In this document: piece after piece, positions 29,047-39,928 of the stretch
How positions within the stretch are numbered: the stretch's first letter is position 1
Layout: each line of letters begins with the position of its first letter
Translations under genes and position numbers: made by a program
Notes under the pieces: generated by a model
The model's database searches: none
Told to the model about the DNA's origin: nothing
The model's input: only the letters and a program-made list of their open reading frames with translations
Assembly (NCBI GenBank): GCA_017893485.1
Contig: CM030364.1
Span: forward strand, 46,277,254 to 46,341,253
DNA: 64,000 nucleotides
Source of the DNA: Hemerocallis citrina
Taxonomy: Eukaryota > Streptophyta > Magnoliopsida > Asparagales > Asphodelaceae
Direction: 5' to 3'

Positions 29047-30715
29047 GGAGTCAATTGAATGTTATCTTATAATGTCATTGAATATGTTGATCGTAGTTTA
29101 AAGTATTGATTCTCATGTCTGCACACATGAATTCAATTGTGTATTTGGTTATTAACTATTTTGTAATTTGACATGCTTGTAATACTTCATTAATTTTTAA
29201 TATGATTGAAGTTTAATTTTTTTTTAATTTTGTTTCATAAACACATTTATCTATTTTATTGTGTATTTAGTTTATAATTGGATTAATATTATAAAAGAAA
29301 ATATTAAATTATCATACGCGTAATTAATAAGAAATTTTTTTGTGTAGAGCGATGGGTATATATTTAAATATTTGGATGCGAAAACCATCACTAAAACCTA
29401 TAGCAATGGAGTTTCAACCATGGGTATAGGAAAGCAAGTGGTGTCCTTAAAACTTATACCGACGGATACGAAACCGTGGGTATAACACTGAGGTTTTGTC
29501 CAACGGGTTAAAAAAACCGTCGCTATAGGCTATAGTGACGGCATTTTGCCGTGGGTATAGCTAATTAAAAACGACCGAAAAATATGTCCGTTGGTATAGG
29601 TTTTACGGGCTATACCTACGGTTTTTCGCCTTTTACCCACAGATTTCTGTTGTCACTATATGTTAAATTCCTTGTAGTGATGGCAGCTACAGTAGTAGCA
29701 AATAGCGTTAGTTGCTGCAGTGGTCGTTTGCTATATGTTTCTCATTTTAAAATTTTTTTGCGTGGGACGGTACAACATTTACCGTCGCGCAATTTTTTGA
29801 ATAAAAAAGCGAGCGACGGTACATGTTGTACCGTCGCATTCGTTTAAAAAAATTAATTACTCATTAACTATTAAAATATGTTAATTAAATTAATTAAATA
29901 ATATAATAATAACTAAACCTAATTAAAAACTAACTAAACCTAATTAACCATACCTAATCTACCTACTAATTCCCTAAAATCTAGGACGGTACATGTTGTA
30001 CCGTCCGGGATTTCAGGGATTTTTTTTTTATTTTTAATTTTTTTGGGCGAAATCTGGCCGTCGGATTTTAAAAAAAAAGAAAAAATTTTGGGATGGTATA
30101 TGTTATACCGTCCGACCCCAATTATAAAAAAATAAAAAATAAAAAAAAAATGGGACGGTATATGTTATACCGTCCGAAGCGAATAAAAAATATTAAAATA
30201 TGAGGGATGGTATATGTTGTACTGTCCTTTATAATTTGAGAATCGCTATTTTGTTTCTTATTTTTGAGAAACGAATATAGCAAGTTTGCCAAAAAATGGC
30301 AAAATAGAAAACCATTGCAGCCTGCCATTTGCTATAAAATGGCAAATTGGCAAATATAAGAAACGGCTGTGGATGCTCTTAGAAATTTAGATTTTAAGAT
30401 TTCAAGTTTGTAAAATTTTTAGAATTTTTATGCTTTTTTTATTGCACATGTTATATTGAAAATAACAAATATCTCTTCAACAGTTAAATTTCATCATTTT
30501 CCACACTTAAAGTTCTAAGACTTTATATTTTACACTCCCATTTATAATTATTTTTCAACAGATACTAAAGGAAACATGGACTTTTATTTACAACTAATTA
30601 TTGTCATACTATTCAAACTTGAGCTACATAATTGTTGTTTTATTGTTACATGGTTTTTCGTGTTTTGTATCATTCCAAAGACGTGTCGTAGGCACGTGCC
30701 CACGGGCAAATCTAG

Positions 30716-31095
30716 TATATATATATATATATTACACGTGCGATGCATGTTTTAATAATTTCAAAAAATAAAAATAAAAACTCTGACGTAGGGAGGATTT
30801 GAGCCGGAACCCTCCTTTATATTAGTTATGTACGTGCGTTGCACATGTTGGTAGAATGACAAAATGACAAATGACACTAATGCCTTCTCCAATTATATAT
30901 ACTAGTAGTTTACACGTGCGATGCACGTTTTAATAAATGTAGTTTTTTAAATAAAAATTTAGACGTAGTCTTGATTTGAACCTAGGACCTCCTTTATAAT
31001 AGCTATGCACGTGTGTTACACGGATTGGTAGATTGACAAAATATTTACGAATGACACTAAGGCCTTCTCCCATTATAATATTATATATATATATG
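30716..31095 (-). repeat. Tandem pair of short Helitron-like units, minus strand
   Basis: Two similar units of about 180 bp start at about 30722 and 30902 with TTTACACGTGCGATGCACG. Each continues with GACGTAG...CCTCCTTTATA and ends with CCTTCTCC.ATTATA. On the minus strand the second ends CGTGCATCGCACG then CTAG next to T, like a Helitron 3' end. The 5' ends are unclear. Confidence 0.45.
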
Positions 31096-31294
31096 AAACA
31101 TGGACTTTTATACTCCAATTTATAATTATTTTTCACCATATACTAATGGAAACATGGACCTTTATTTACAACTAATTATTGTCATACTATTCAAACTTCA
31201 GCTACATAATTGTTAATTTACTGTTTACAAGACTTTTCATATGCTGTATCATTCTGAATACGTGTTGTAGGTATGTGGCCACGGGCAAATCTAG
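31096..31294 (+). mobile_element. 3' fragment of a Helitron (copy D)
   Basis: The segment matches the end of copy C (AAACATGGACTTTTAT, ACTAATTATTGTCATAC) and finishes with GGCCACGGGCAAATCTAG before T. The 5' part is missing. Confidence 0.55.
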
Positions 31295-31457
31295 TTTATA
31301 TAGAATTCCAAAAAAATATGAGAGAATTATGAGAAATTTATGAATATCACTCATACCATAATTACTAAAATTTTCATTATCATCCTCACATAAGCAGATA
31401 GTTTAGTGAATCACTGTCAAACCATAATGTTATATAATTGAATATTACTAAAGCTGC

Positions 31458-31484
31458 TGGGGGTGGGGTGGGGGGGGGGGGGGT
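31458..31484 (+). repeat. G-rich run with quadruplex potential
   Basis: Successive G runs (GGGGG, GGGG, then 14 G) are separated by single T. It is a possible G-quadruplex on the plus strand or simply a homopolymer expansion. Confidence 0.8.
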
Positions 31485-31596
31485 GCGGGAGTAAGGATGA
31501 AGGAGGGTTTGAGAAGAGTCGTGAGATTTTGTGAGGTTGAAAAAATGAGAGGGAAAGAAACTATGTTTGAGAGATTAGAGTTTTTATTTTTTTCAA

Positions 31597-31956
31597 CTAG
31601 TAATCTGCATGTGTGATGCATATTCTAATTATTATTATTATTTTAATATAGTAAATAATAAGATCTAATTTGGCATCGAACCTGAGACATCCCTTTACTC
31701 ATCATATACTCTTTACAAATTACCCCTAGTGGCACAAACTTTTATTTTATATGAGTGACATTTTTGTAAATAATTATGTCGTAAATAAATTTGAACTTTG
31801 AGGATATATGGTAACTAACAACAGTTGAGTAACTGAATAGTTAATATAACTCTCACTTAAAAAATAAATGGTTGAGATTAGATGGTTGAATGCATGTCTA
31901 AAATTACAGGTGGTACACAAATGACAACCCCAACTCTCTCATTATAATATTAGAGA
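31597..31956 (-). mobile_element. Small Helitron-like element, minus strand
   Basis: On the minus strand it begins TCTCTAATATTATAATGAG after A. It ends with ATGCATCACACATGCAGATT and CTAG before T. It is 360 bp with no ORF and resembles the element at 23262 at its 5' end. Confidence 0.55.
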
Positions 31957-32270
31957 TAAAAATCATGCGTAATGCACATATTAGTTAAATAGAAATTCCT
32001 ACTTTTACCCTCCTTTCTTTATTTCAACATAGAGAAAGGAAAGAGGAGGTAGACTCTCTCGATATAGATATAAAGATATAATTACAATTTACTAAGTGCT
32101 CTTTATCTGGTGGAAATACTACAATTACATAAATAACATTCGAGGAATGCCATTGGTTTTTCTCTGCTTTTTCTCATCATTGTATAAATCTCTTTTCTTG
32201 AATTTTTTACCAAAATAACCCACTTTTTGAAAGTATTTACTAAACTGACCACATTTGAAAGTATTTATCA
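31957..32270. other. AT-rich spacer, nothing definable
   Basis: No gene or clear element. The end of this stretch repeats GAAAGTATTTAC..AAA.TGACC words, which lead into the palindrome cluster upstream of the PMD gene. Confidence 0.4.
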
Positions 32271-32277
32271 AAACGAC

Positions 32278-32572
32278 CCGCTCGTTATCTCAGACAGCGA
32301 GTTTGGTTAAAACTTCATCGCAATCTGAGATAGTGAGTGTATGGCTATGCTTTTCTTCACACTTAGGAGAACAAATGAAAAAAATACCAAATTCAGACTC
32401 GCTATCTTAAATAGTGAGTGTGTTTGTATCACACTCGCTAATTGAGATAGCGAGTGTGTGGCCTTGAAGAAAACTAGCAAATTAAAATCCTTGCCTTACA
32501 CTTCACACTTGCTAACTGAGATAGCGAGTGTCGATTGGGGAAGTTTATAGACTCGCTATCTCAGATCTCTCT
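32278..32572. repeat. Cluster of ACTCGCTATC/GATAGCGAGT palindromes
   Basis: At least six copies of ACTCGCTATCTCAGATAGCG-like words, whole or half, lie at about 32280, 32320, 32396, 32430, 32504 and 32551. The complete ones can fold with arms ACTCGCTATC and GATAGCGAGT. The cluster lies about 0.9 kb upstream of the PMD gene start and may be its leader or a regulatory array. Confidence 0.75.
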
Positions 32573-35350
32573 CATTTCATCGAACCCACTATCTCTCTCC
32601 CAAATCCGAAAGAAACCCAAATCCTAGCCTCCGAAATCGACGACTTTCCCAACTAAATCCGTCCAAAATCTCCCCAAAATCACATCATCACTCTCAACAC
32701 TCTCTACTCCCACTCTCAAAACCCTAAATCGTGCACCGTAGATCCCAATTTTTGTTGATTTCATGAACGGTGAAGACGATTGTGGCGGAAGTGGGTGCAT
32801 TCATCTCATCCTCGTTATCTACCTTCTAAAAGAATTCATCTATTGTTTGGTAAATCTTCATACGTTCGCAATTAGATTTTGAGTTAATTTTGTTTGCAAT
32901 TAGATGTGATCATAAAGAAGAAGAAGAGAGCAGTGTTGATCATAGAGAAGAAGATTTTGGGTTAATTTTGTTTGTGGGTTAATTTGGTTAATTATATGTG
33001 TAAGTTGTTCATAAGAAGTTTTATTCATAGGCATGTTGGTTAATTATATGGTGATTTGTGTGATGATATGTGTAACTTGTTCATAAGCATGTTGGATTGG
33101 TGTAGGTTTTGTTGGTTAAATTGTTGTTAAATTGGTTATTTGTTCAATGAAACATCAACAGGGCCAGTCTTGAATTTGTTTCATCTAATTTGATGTTTTC
33201 TACCTATTGTGAAAATTTTAGATTCAATGGACATGCTGCAATTTAATTAGATGGGCATAGTTCATAATCATATATTATGAAAAGAAGTTTTAAAGAAAAA
33301 CAAGAGTTTAAATTTTGATCCATTATATGTAAATAATTTTGTTGAGAATTTGGCCTACTTCTGCGTTTTAGTTGAGAATTTGGCTTACTTCATGAAAATT
33401 TTGTTGAGAATTTTGATATATCTAAAACCAAGATATAATCAAATTTGTAGGATTCTCTTTGTTATTGAATATGCCACGAACCCAGGCTATTCATGAAGAA
33501 GGAACGAATAGTAGACCTCCATGTAACCGTAGGGGGGCCCACGTACATGTTACGGTCAACCTCCGGGTAGATCTAGTCGTCGTGGTGGACGATGACATGC
33601 AAATGTAAGTTTAAAATATATTTATTCGATGAATTTCATTTTCATTTCAAGGAAAACACAAATTGTTATATTAATGTTTTTCCCTTTTATGCTATGTAGG
33701 TCAAGGCGGGTCATTCTTCCCAACCAAATGAGCCCGGCCCGTCTTCTCAACCAAACGCGTCCGGCCCGTCTACTCAACCAAATGAGCTAGACCCGTCTTC
33801 GCCAACACATGTTCCACCGCTGGTTCCCGGTCCAATCGATCCAAGGCTCTTGATGCTGCAAGGGCCACATCGCTCCAAAGTCGTGTGGGAGGGAGAGTCT
33901 CTAGAGTGTACTTTTCGGGCTCACGACACTTTGCCCATGCATTAACGTATCCACGAGTTATTACGGGGTTGTGGGTTATTGTCACGCCCCGCTTCCCAAA
34001 ATATGGGAATACGAGTCCGTGACGAAGGCCCAGCGAATGATTTTAACATCATCCATAAGCTGTACCAGTCTTTAACTCAACAACATGAAAAGGAATAATC
34101 ACAACTACGCAGAAAACATAATCACACAAACAATTACTGAGATAAAACATGCAATAGTCCAACATATAACCAACAACTGGAAATAAACAACAAATACGGG
34201 TCAACAAGCCTGGGGTACAAAGTTCAACAAAGTAATAATACAAATATAAATATAAACATGGAAGAAATAATTTATTGTAAAGCAAGCTTATGCTCCAATC
34301 CTATAAGAACTGCTCACCAATGCCTTCTGGCAATTCTCCTTGTGCACCTGTAGTTTGATCAACTAGAGTTGGGAGAAAAATGTTCGTTAAAGCGAGTACG
34401 GGCAGCAAGTAGTGAAAAGCAAAGAGTAAAGGAACATGGTACATCAAGGAATATGAAGCAAGAACAAAGTCTAAAAGCAATAACAATGTCAATAAACAAT
34501 GGTCAAGTGTACAAGTGTCAACTTAGGTTTATTAGCATTTTATTACCCAATCTAGTGCACGTACTACTGTGTCCCATACCACAGGTTCGGTGCACGCAAA
34601 ATAGTGTCTGTTTTAGATATAGTGGTGGGATCTATAGAGCGTGTACTCGGTGTAACAAGATAACATGATAACAAGATAACGTGATAACATGATAACAAGG
34701 TCACAAGTATTTCTCCACCTTCCATGTCAATAGTCCATGTAAACAAGAAGGACCCTACCGAGTACAGTTTATGAGATTATCCATGTAACACCCCACTTTT
34801 TTATTTTTATTAAAAATGCATTTTTCGATTTTTTGCACGTATGATGCGCATGCTAATTTATCTATCTCTTTTTCTTATTCTTATTTACTAATTTTAGCAT
34901 GCATAATTCTATTAAGCCTTTTTATTTAACTCATGGACCTAAAGTTAAATTCTAGCCCATTAGATTAATTAAAAGGAGAGCCCACTAGAATAATTAAGTT
35001 AGTTAATTAAAATGAAAGCCCATGGGACAAGCCCATTAATTAAATTCAAATTTAAGTTGTGCATGGACTAATACATGACATGTAACAATTTTTAATACAC
35101 ATTTTAAACTATAAGAATTGTATTAATTTTTGTGCATGTGTGTGCACTAGTGCACAACACGTGCACGTGAAATTTGAGGGGTTTAGGGGGGTTGGCCAGA
35201 TTGTGGTAGTGGAGGAGGGGGTTGAGTTTTTGAAGGGTTGGAAAGGTGGAAGGTTGAGAGTTTTAGGAGTTAGGATTGTGAAGGGTTGGAAGAATTAAGA
35301 AAGCAATTTATTAGGTGGAGATTTATGCAAATTAAACCCTCCTATTATCC

Positions 35351-35358
35351 TATAAATA
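35351..35358 (+). promoter_or_regulatory. LTR TATA box
   Basis: TATAAATA in the context CCTATAAATACACC, well placed for LTR transcription. The same box is at 47389-47396 in the 3' LTR and, in a related LTR, at 38663-38670. Confidence 0.65.
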
Positions 35359-36394
35359 CACCATCATTTTTCCCTTTCTTGTCACACCAAAGCTTAACAA
35401 ATTTAGAGAGAAAAAGAAAGAGAGAAAGAGAGTACCTTGTGCTTGGAGGCTTGCTAGGAGGAGAAGGACAAGGAGGTGCTAGTGGAGCTATGAGCTAAGA
35501 GAGGTCTCTTCATTGTGATATTTTCATTCTTCTTAGAGGTGGGTGATTTCTTACTTTCTAATTGTAGAGAATGCATGCTAAAAACTATAAATGAGTAGTA
35601 TAAGTTGATGTTGAAGTGAAATATATAGATAAAATCCATGCTAGTGCAATATGCCATGAATAAGAAAAATCTTGTTGTGATTAAGTGAATAATAGCCACC
35701 ATGTTAATTAGAAAGAAGAAATTTGACAAAAGAACTAATACTATGAATCATGTTAGTGTGCTTGTAAAATTTTTGTACATGTTAAGTATATGAAAATTTG
35801 TTGGAGAATGTCATATTCAAATCATGCCTTAGAATCGTGATGACTAAGAAAGAAGAAAGAAAGCCAAACAAATTTAGTTAGTGCAATGAAATGTGTTGAC
35901 TTATGTATATTGTCATATTGTATTTGAAAATATAAATTCTTGCATAAAAGAGGATTGGTGAGATTCTCATGTTTAAGAGGTATGTTGGTATTGTTATAAA
36001 TTTTTAATTTGTATAAGCGAGAACATAAACTAGTTTTAATGAATACAATTCTTAAATTCAAGTTTTGAGAAAAATACAAATCTATGTGTAAAATGGAAAG
36101 GGGAACTATTTAAAAATAGAAATATATTTTAAAAATGAATTTGAAATTAGTTGGTGGCTGTTTTAAAATTCGTCTCAGTCAAAAGAAAAGTTTGTTTCAA
36201 TATCCTAAAAGGATTGGATTATTGGATAAACGAGTTTTGAAAAGAACCAAATTCATGTTCATAAAAGAGAATGAGATAATTCGAAATATAGATTCAATGT
36301 CAAAAATATAAATTTGGAAATTCAGGAATCATAGTTTTCAAGTAAACCCCGTTTGGAAATAATTTGCTCAAACCCAAATATTGCAGTCTGTAGG

Positions 36395-36665
36395 TGTGAC
36401 AGTCGACTGGTAAGTTTCGACAATCGACCATCGCGAACCTGACTGCAGTAATTTTTAAAATTTGGATTTTCATGCGGGACAGTCGACTGACCCTTTGTCA
36501 CAGTCGACTGTCACTGCTCTGAATTTTGTTGTCTTGAGTTGGATTTCACACGGGACAATCGACTGACTACAGTACGCAGTCGACTGTCGCTACTTTAATT
36601 GATGGATTTCTTGAGTTTGGATTTCACGCGGGACAGTCGACCGATCACCCTATGAAGTCGACTGC
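36395..36665 (+). repeat. Cluster of CAGTCGACTG palindromes in the 5' LTR
   Basis: Roughly eight perfect or near-perfect copies of the 10-bp palindrome CAGTCGACTG occur in pairs. They are arranged in about three repeats of about 95 bp that share GGATTTCA.GCGGGACAGTC. The 3' LTR keeps only the first part of the cluster (48430-48545). Confidence 0.85.
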
Positions 36666-37187
36666 TACTTCTCTAACTGATATTTTTCGAGTTTTCTTAT
36701 ACTTCTTTTGAATGAAATACTTGGTGTGGGTTGAGATATAAATTGTTATGTGAGTTTAAAATTGCTAATGAGACTCAAGTGGATGAATCTATCTTCATGG
36801 AAAGAAATATCGATTTAGCTTAGAATTGTAAATGAATAATTGAATCATGATTAGTGACAAGACTATGATTACTTTGTGAATAAGTTGAAGATGAAAATAT
36901 CTAAGTTTAAGACATGTTTATTGAAGGGTATGAATACCCCTGATTCTTGTACATGAAAAATTATGATTTAGAGTTAGTAAGACCTCGGGTACCAACACTA
37001 TTGAAATAAAAGATTTGAGATATAATTTCGAGATATTGCCATGAAGCTATCTCGTATTTTTGTGAGTAAGCCCGGTAGGAGGTAAAACTAATTCTAGGAA
37101 TGATAACTTATTCATGTCTTGAACTTAAGAATTAGGCACTTAAGAGAAGTGTAGTAAACCTTGGCAAACATAAGTGGGGCACTCTAT

Positions 37188-37425
37188 ATAGTCAGGCGGT
37201 GTACTCCGGGACTATAGACCCAGTCGGGCGGTGTACTCCGGGACTGAGGTTGCTTCGATGGAGATGAATTTTATTTGAAATTCGGGACTATGCATAGTCG
37301 GGTGGATAGTTTATCGTACTCCAGTGTATATACGTATACCGGGGCTAAGGGGCACTTGCGGGGTATTCGCACGATAAGGAGTCTGTATAACAGTCGGGTG
37401 GTGTACTCCGGGACTGGGATCCGTA
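37188..37425 (+). repeat. Repeats of AGTCGGGCGGTGTACTCCGG
   Basis: Three close copies (near 37188, 37218, 37392) and one diverged copy (near 37280) of a 24-bp unit begin AGTC and end GACT, so each can close as a short stem. Inverse copies occur at 62500-62720 in the minus-strand LTR. Confidence 0.75.
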
Positions 37426-38027
37426 CTCGTGGAATATCTTAACCTTGTTCTTACTACTGGGTAGTGTCATGGCGAGGGATCGAACCCTTTAATCTGAAGT
37501 ACGTAGGTGCTTACCCTCGGACCTATGTAGTATGGGATGCATAGAATCCGAACAAGTATGCATTAGTGTCATCTTAGAATAAAATTGTGTGCATTAGGCA
37601 TTAAGGCATCGCATACACTTATACGTTTAGAATAATCACTTTTGACACTTCATTGTTCATTCAAATTTATGATTTGATAAAGTATTGAGATCGTTATATG
37701 TACGGCATAGAGAGGATGGCCGAGTATAACATTTTCGTCAGTTGTAAATGACTGACGTGTCCACAGCTTAATATGCAGGTAATGGACTTTTTATGAAGAA
37801 GTAAAGATGTTATGATGCAGTTGATGATTTACATCGATAAAGTTATATAAGTTGTATTTTGTTTTCAATATTGTATTTCTTTTATTCTTCCGATGTGTAA
37901 ACAAAATGTAAAGAACTATGATTTATGTTGAAAAGTTTTAATTTCCGTGTAAAATTGTACGAAAGGAAGTGTAAAGATCCTGTGAAATCTCGAATTCGGT
38001 CTTAGTTGGAATTCGGGGCGTTACAGA

Positions 38028-38039
38028 TGGTATCAGAGT
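38028..38039 (+). promoter_or_regulatory. Primer-binding site (Del/Tekay-like element)
   Basis: TGGTATCAGAGT, complementary to initiator tRNA-Met except the last base, lies two bases after the 5' LTR. Confidence 0.85.
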
Positions 38040-39756
38040 CAGGCTTCACAAGTAGTACAAATTTATAAGGAACGACACCCTAGAGTATGAGTTTCAATTT
38101 GTAATACCTTAAACTTTCATTTTAATAAAAATGTTTATTTTCACGTGCTGTGCACGTGCAAAATTTCGTATGTATTTTTATTTTTTTATAAAAATTTCAT
38201 TTTTTGTAGTATGAACAATTATTTCTTTCTTTTCCTTTATTTTTCTAAAAAGCCTATTTTGTAAAGTCTAAAACATTGTTTTCTTATTTTGAGCCCAGTT
38301 TAATAATTAAATATTTTATTATTTAGCCCATAAGCCTAAGCCCACTATTTGTGAAGCCCACAAACTTAATTAATCCTTTAAATTGTCACAACTTGTCATG
38401 TAGGCACAAATGGTGAACAATTGATTAATTAAATTTGTACAAATTTCAAATAGGGGGGGTACTAGAAGGGCATGTGCATGCACGTAGTGTGCTTTGCACA
38501 CCTTGGAGGCCGGGTTATGCATAAAGAGAGATGGGAGAGTGGGTATGTGTGCATGGGTGGTTATTTGTTTATGGGTGGTTGCTACAACTTTCCATCCTAT
38601 CCTAGCCATCCATCTCCAACCATCTAATGAAATCCTAGCCCTCCAATCCATCCTAGAACTAGTATAAATACCCCATACCTTCATGCATACTACACAAAAA
38701 TTAATTGAAAGGAAGAAATTATATAGGAGAGAAATACATTAGGGAGTATAAGAGTGAGTGTGAGAATTGTGTGTCCCAAGCAAGGAGGCCGGCCCATCAT
38801 CAAGCACAAGGAGAGCATCGGGTTTGCACCAAGGATCAAGAAGGAGAGCTTTTGCAACACAATCTAGGAGGAGAAGACTACTCTCTTGCATTCTAGGAGA
38901 CTCTAGGAGCTTTTATTTCGTTTTTCTCCAAAGAGGTGGGTGTTTCTCATGCTTCTAAATTAGAAATCATGCTACGAATAAATTGAGCAATTATTAAAGA
39001 GCAACTAGTTGAAATTAAATTCATGTTTGCCTAATTAGAGAGGAATTGATAATCTAGTAGATGTGTGTTAAAATGGTTGCTAGATTAATTAATTATGAAT
39101 GAAAGTGGATGTTTCTCGAAGTAGACATCATGCTAGGTATGATTTTAATGAAATTATATGAATCAACTAGTGAGAAATGGGAACCATGCTTGTTTAATTG
39201 AAAAGTAGAGTGGTAATTTAGAGAATAGTTGATGGACTGATTGCTAATGAATAATTGTTAATTAATATGTTAGAAATCTCCATGTTGTTGTGCTACATGA
39301 ATGCTATGGTAAATAATAATAAAGAAAAAAAAAAGAGATTGTATTTGCAAACAATTGATTGAATGCATCATGTGTAATTAGTTGACAAAAAATAGATTTT
39401 TATTTTGTAGAAAGATAAGATTTTTGTGTTCTAAAAATATGGTAGGATGTCAATAAGAAAGAGAACAAAAAAATGTAGTGATTTGTGGAAGCCTAACTCT
39501 AAATTTTGAAGAAATGTGCTATTGTTCTCAATGTCGAAACTATGGACATGGAACACAAATTAGGATTAAAATACTTGTTTTATAAAGTAAATAATATTTA
39601 TAAAATTACTGGTTTACTGAGGATTTATGTATAATAAATTCTGGAAAAAATTTGCTTTCAAAAGAGAGAAAAAAAAAACAAATTGTTGTGAGAATTCATG
39701 AAATATAGATTTAACCAGGGAGCTAATTCAAACCTAATCAAATCCCTTTCAAAACG

Positions 39757-39850
39757 ATATGGTCACTTAGACCAATTGGTCGGAAGAGTTCCAATCGCTA
39801 CAGTAGCGGGGGCCTAATCATTGGTCTCGGGTTCGATACCGAGAATGGAG
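39757..39850 (+). other. tRNA-like unit 1 in the solo LTR
   Basis: ACTTAGACCAATTGGTCGGA resembles an A box and GGTTCGATACC a B box of an RNA polymerase III promoter. A T-rich stretch (TTTTTATTTTTTT) follows. No full cloverleaf could be confirmed by eye. Confidence 0.45.
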
Positions 39851-39928
39851 CTTTCGTTTTTATTTTTTTGGCAAAAATCCGAAGTACTGAAAGTGGATAC
39901 ATAGGGATAATAACCCCTCTCATATCGC

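Larger units (their letters stand above)
25020..29679 (+). mobile_element. Non-autonomous CACTA element with captured gene pieces (Pack-CACTA)
   Basis: Inverted termini CACTACAAGGAATTT and AAATTCCTTGTAGTG are perfect over 15 bp. ATG flanks both sides (25017-25019 and 29680-29682), the 3-bp duplication of CACTA elements. Subterminal zones repeat ACCGTGGGTATA and related words at both ends. The interior lacks any transposase motif I can recognise. It instead holds spliced, plant-gene-like exons on the plus strand, including RWA exons. Confidence 0.88.
24982..30378. mobile_element. PIF/Harbinger-like MITE, split by a CACTA element
   Basis: Termini GAGCATCCACAATGG and GGCTGTGGATGCTC are flanked by TTA at 24979-24981 and 30379-30381. 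The MITE itself is only 24982-25019 plus 29683-30378. Its right part carries six palindromes of the form GGACGGTACA...TGTACCGTCC, at 29765-29789, 29813-29837, 29984-30006, 30091-30113, 30153-30175 and 30205-30227. It is the same family as 16053-16661. Confidence 0.8.
24734..30715 (+). mobile_element. Helitron (copy C) interrupted by a MITE and a CACTA element
   Basis: The 5' part (ATATATAATAAATTACAAAG and AAGCTATCAAGTGGCT) begins directly at the end of copy B. The 3' end (ACGTGTCGTAGGCACGTGCC, CACGGGCAAATCTAG, T) is at 30715. Removal of the MITE at 24982-30378 leaves about 585 bp of Helitron. Its exact 5' terminus is uncertain because the usual TC reads TA. Confidence 0.5.
34782..38025 (+). 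repeat. 5' LTR of the Del/Tekay-like element
   Basis: The LTR is 3244 bp, TGTAACACCCCAC to GGGGCGTTACA. It contains a promoter TATA box at 35351-35358, a cluster of CAGTCGACTG palindromes (36395-36665) and repeats of GTGTACTCCGGGACT (37188-37420). Confidence 0.92.

Noticed and set aside
32278..32572. Possible CRISPR-like array
   Set aside because: The repeats are palindromic words at irregular spacing in a plant nuclear context, not regular repeats with spacers.
35454..36079. Frames of 91 and 85 codons, repeated at 47484-48109
   Set aside because: They are conserved only because both lie in the two LTRs of one element; hydrophobic, AT-driven, no support as genes.
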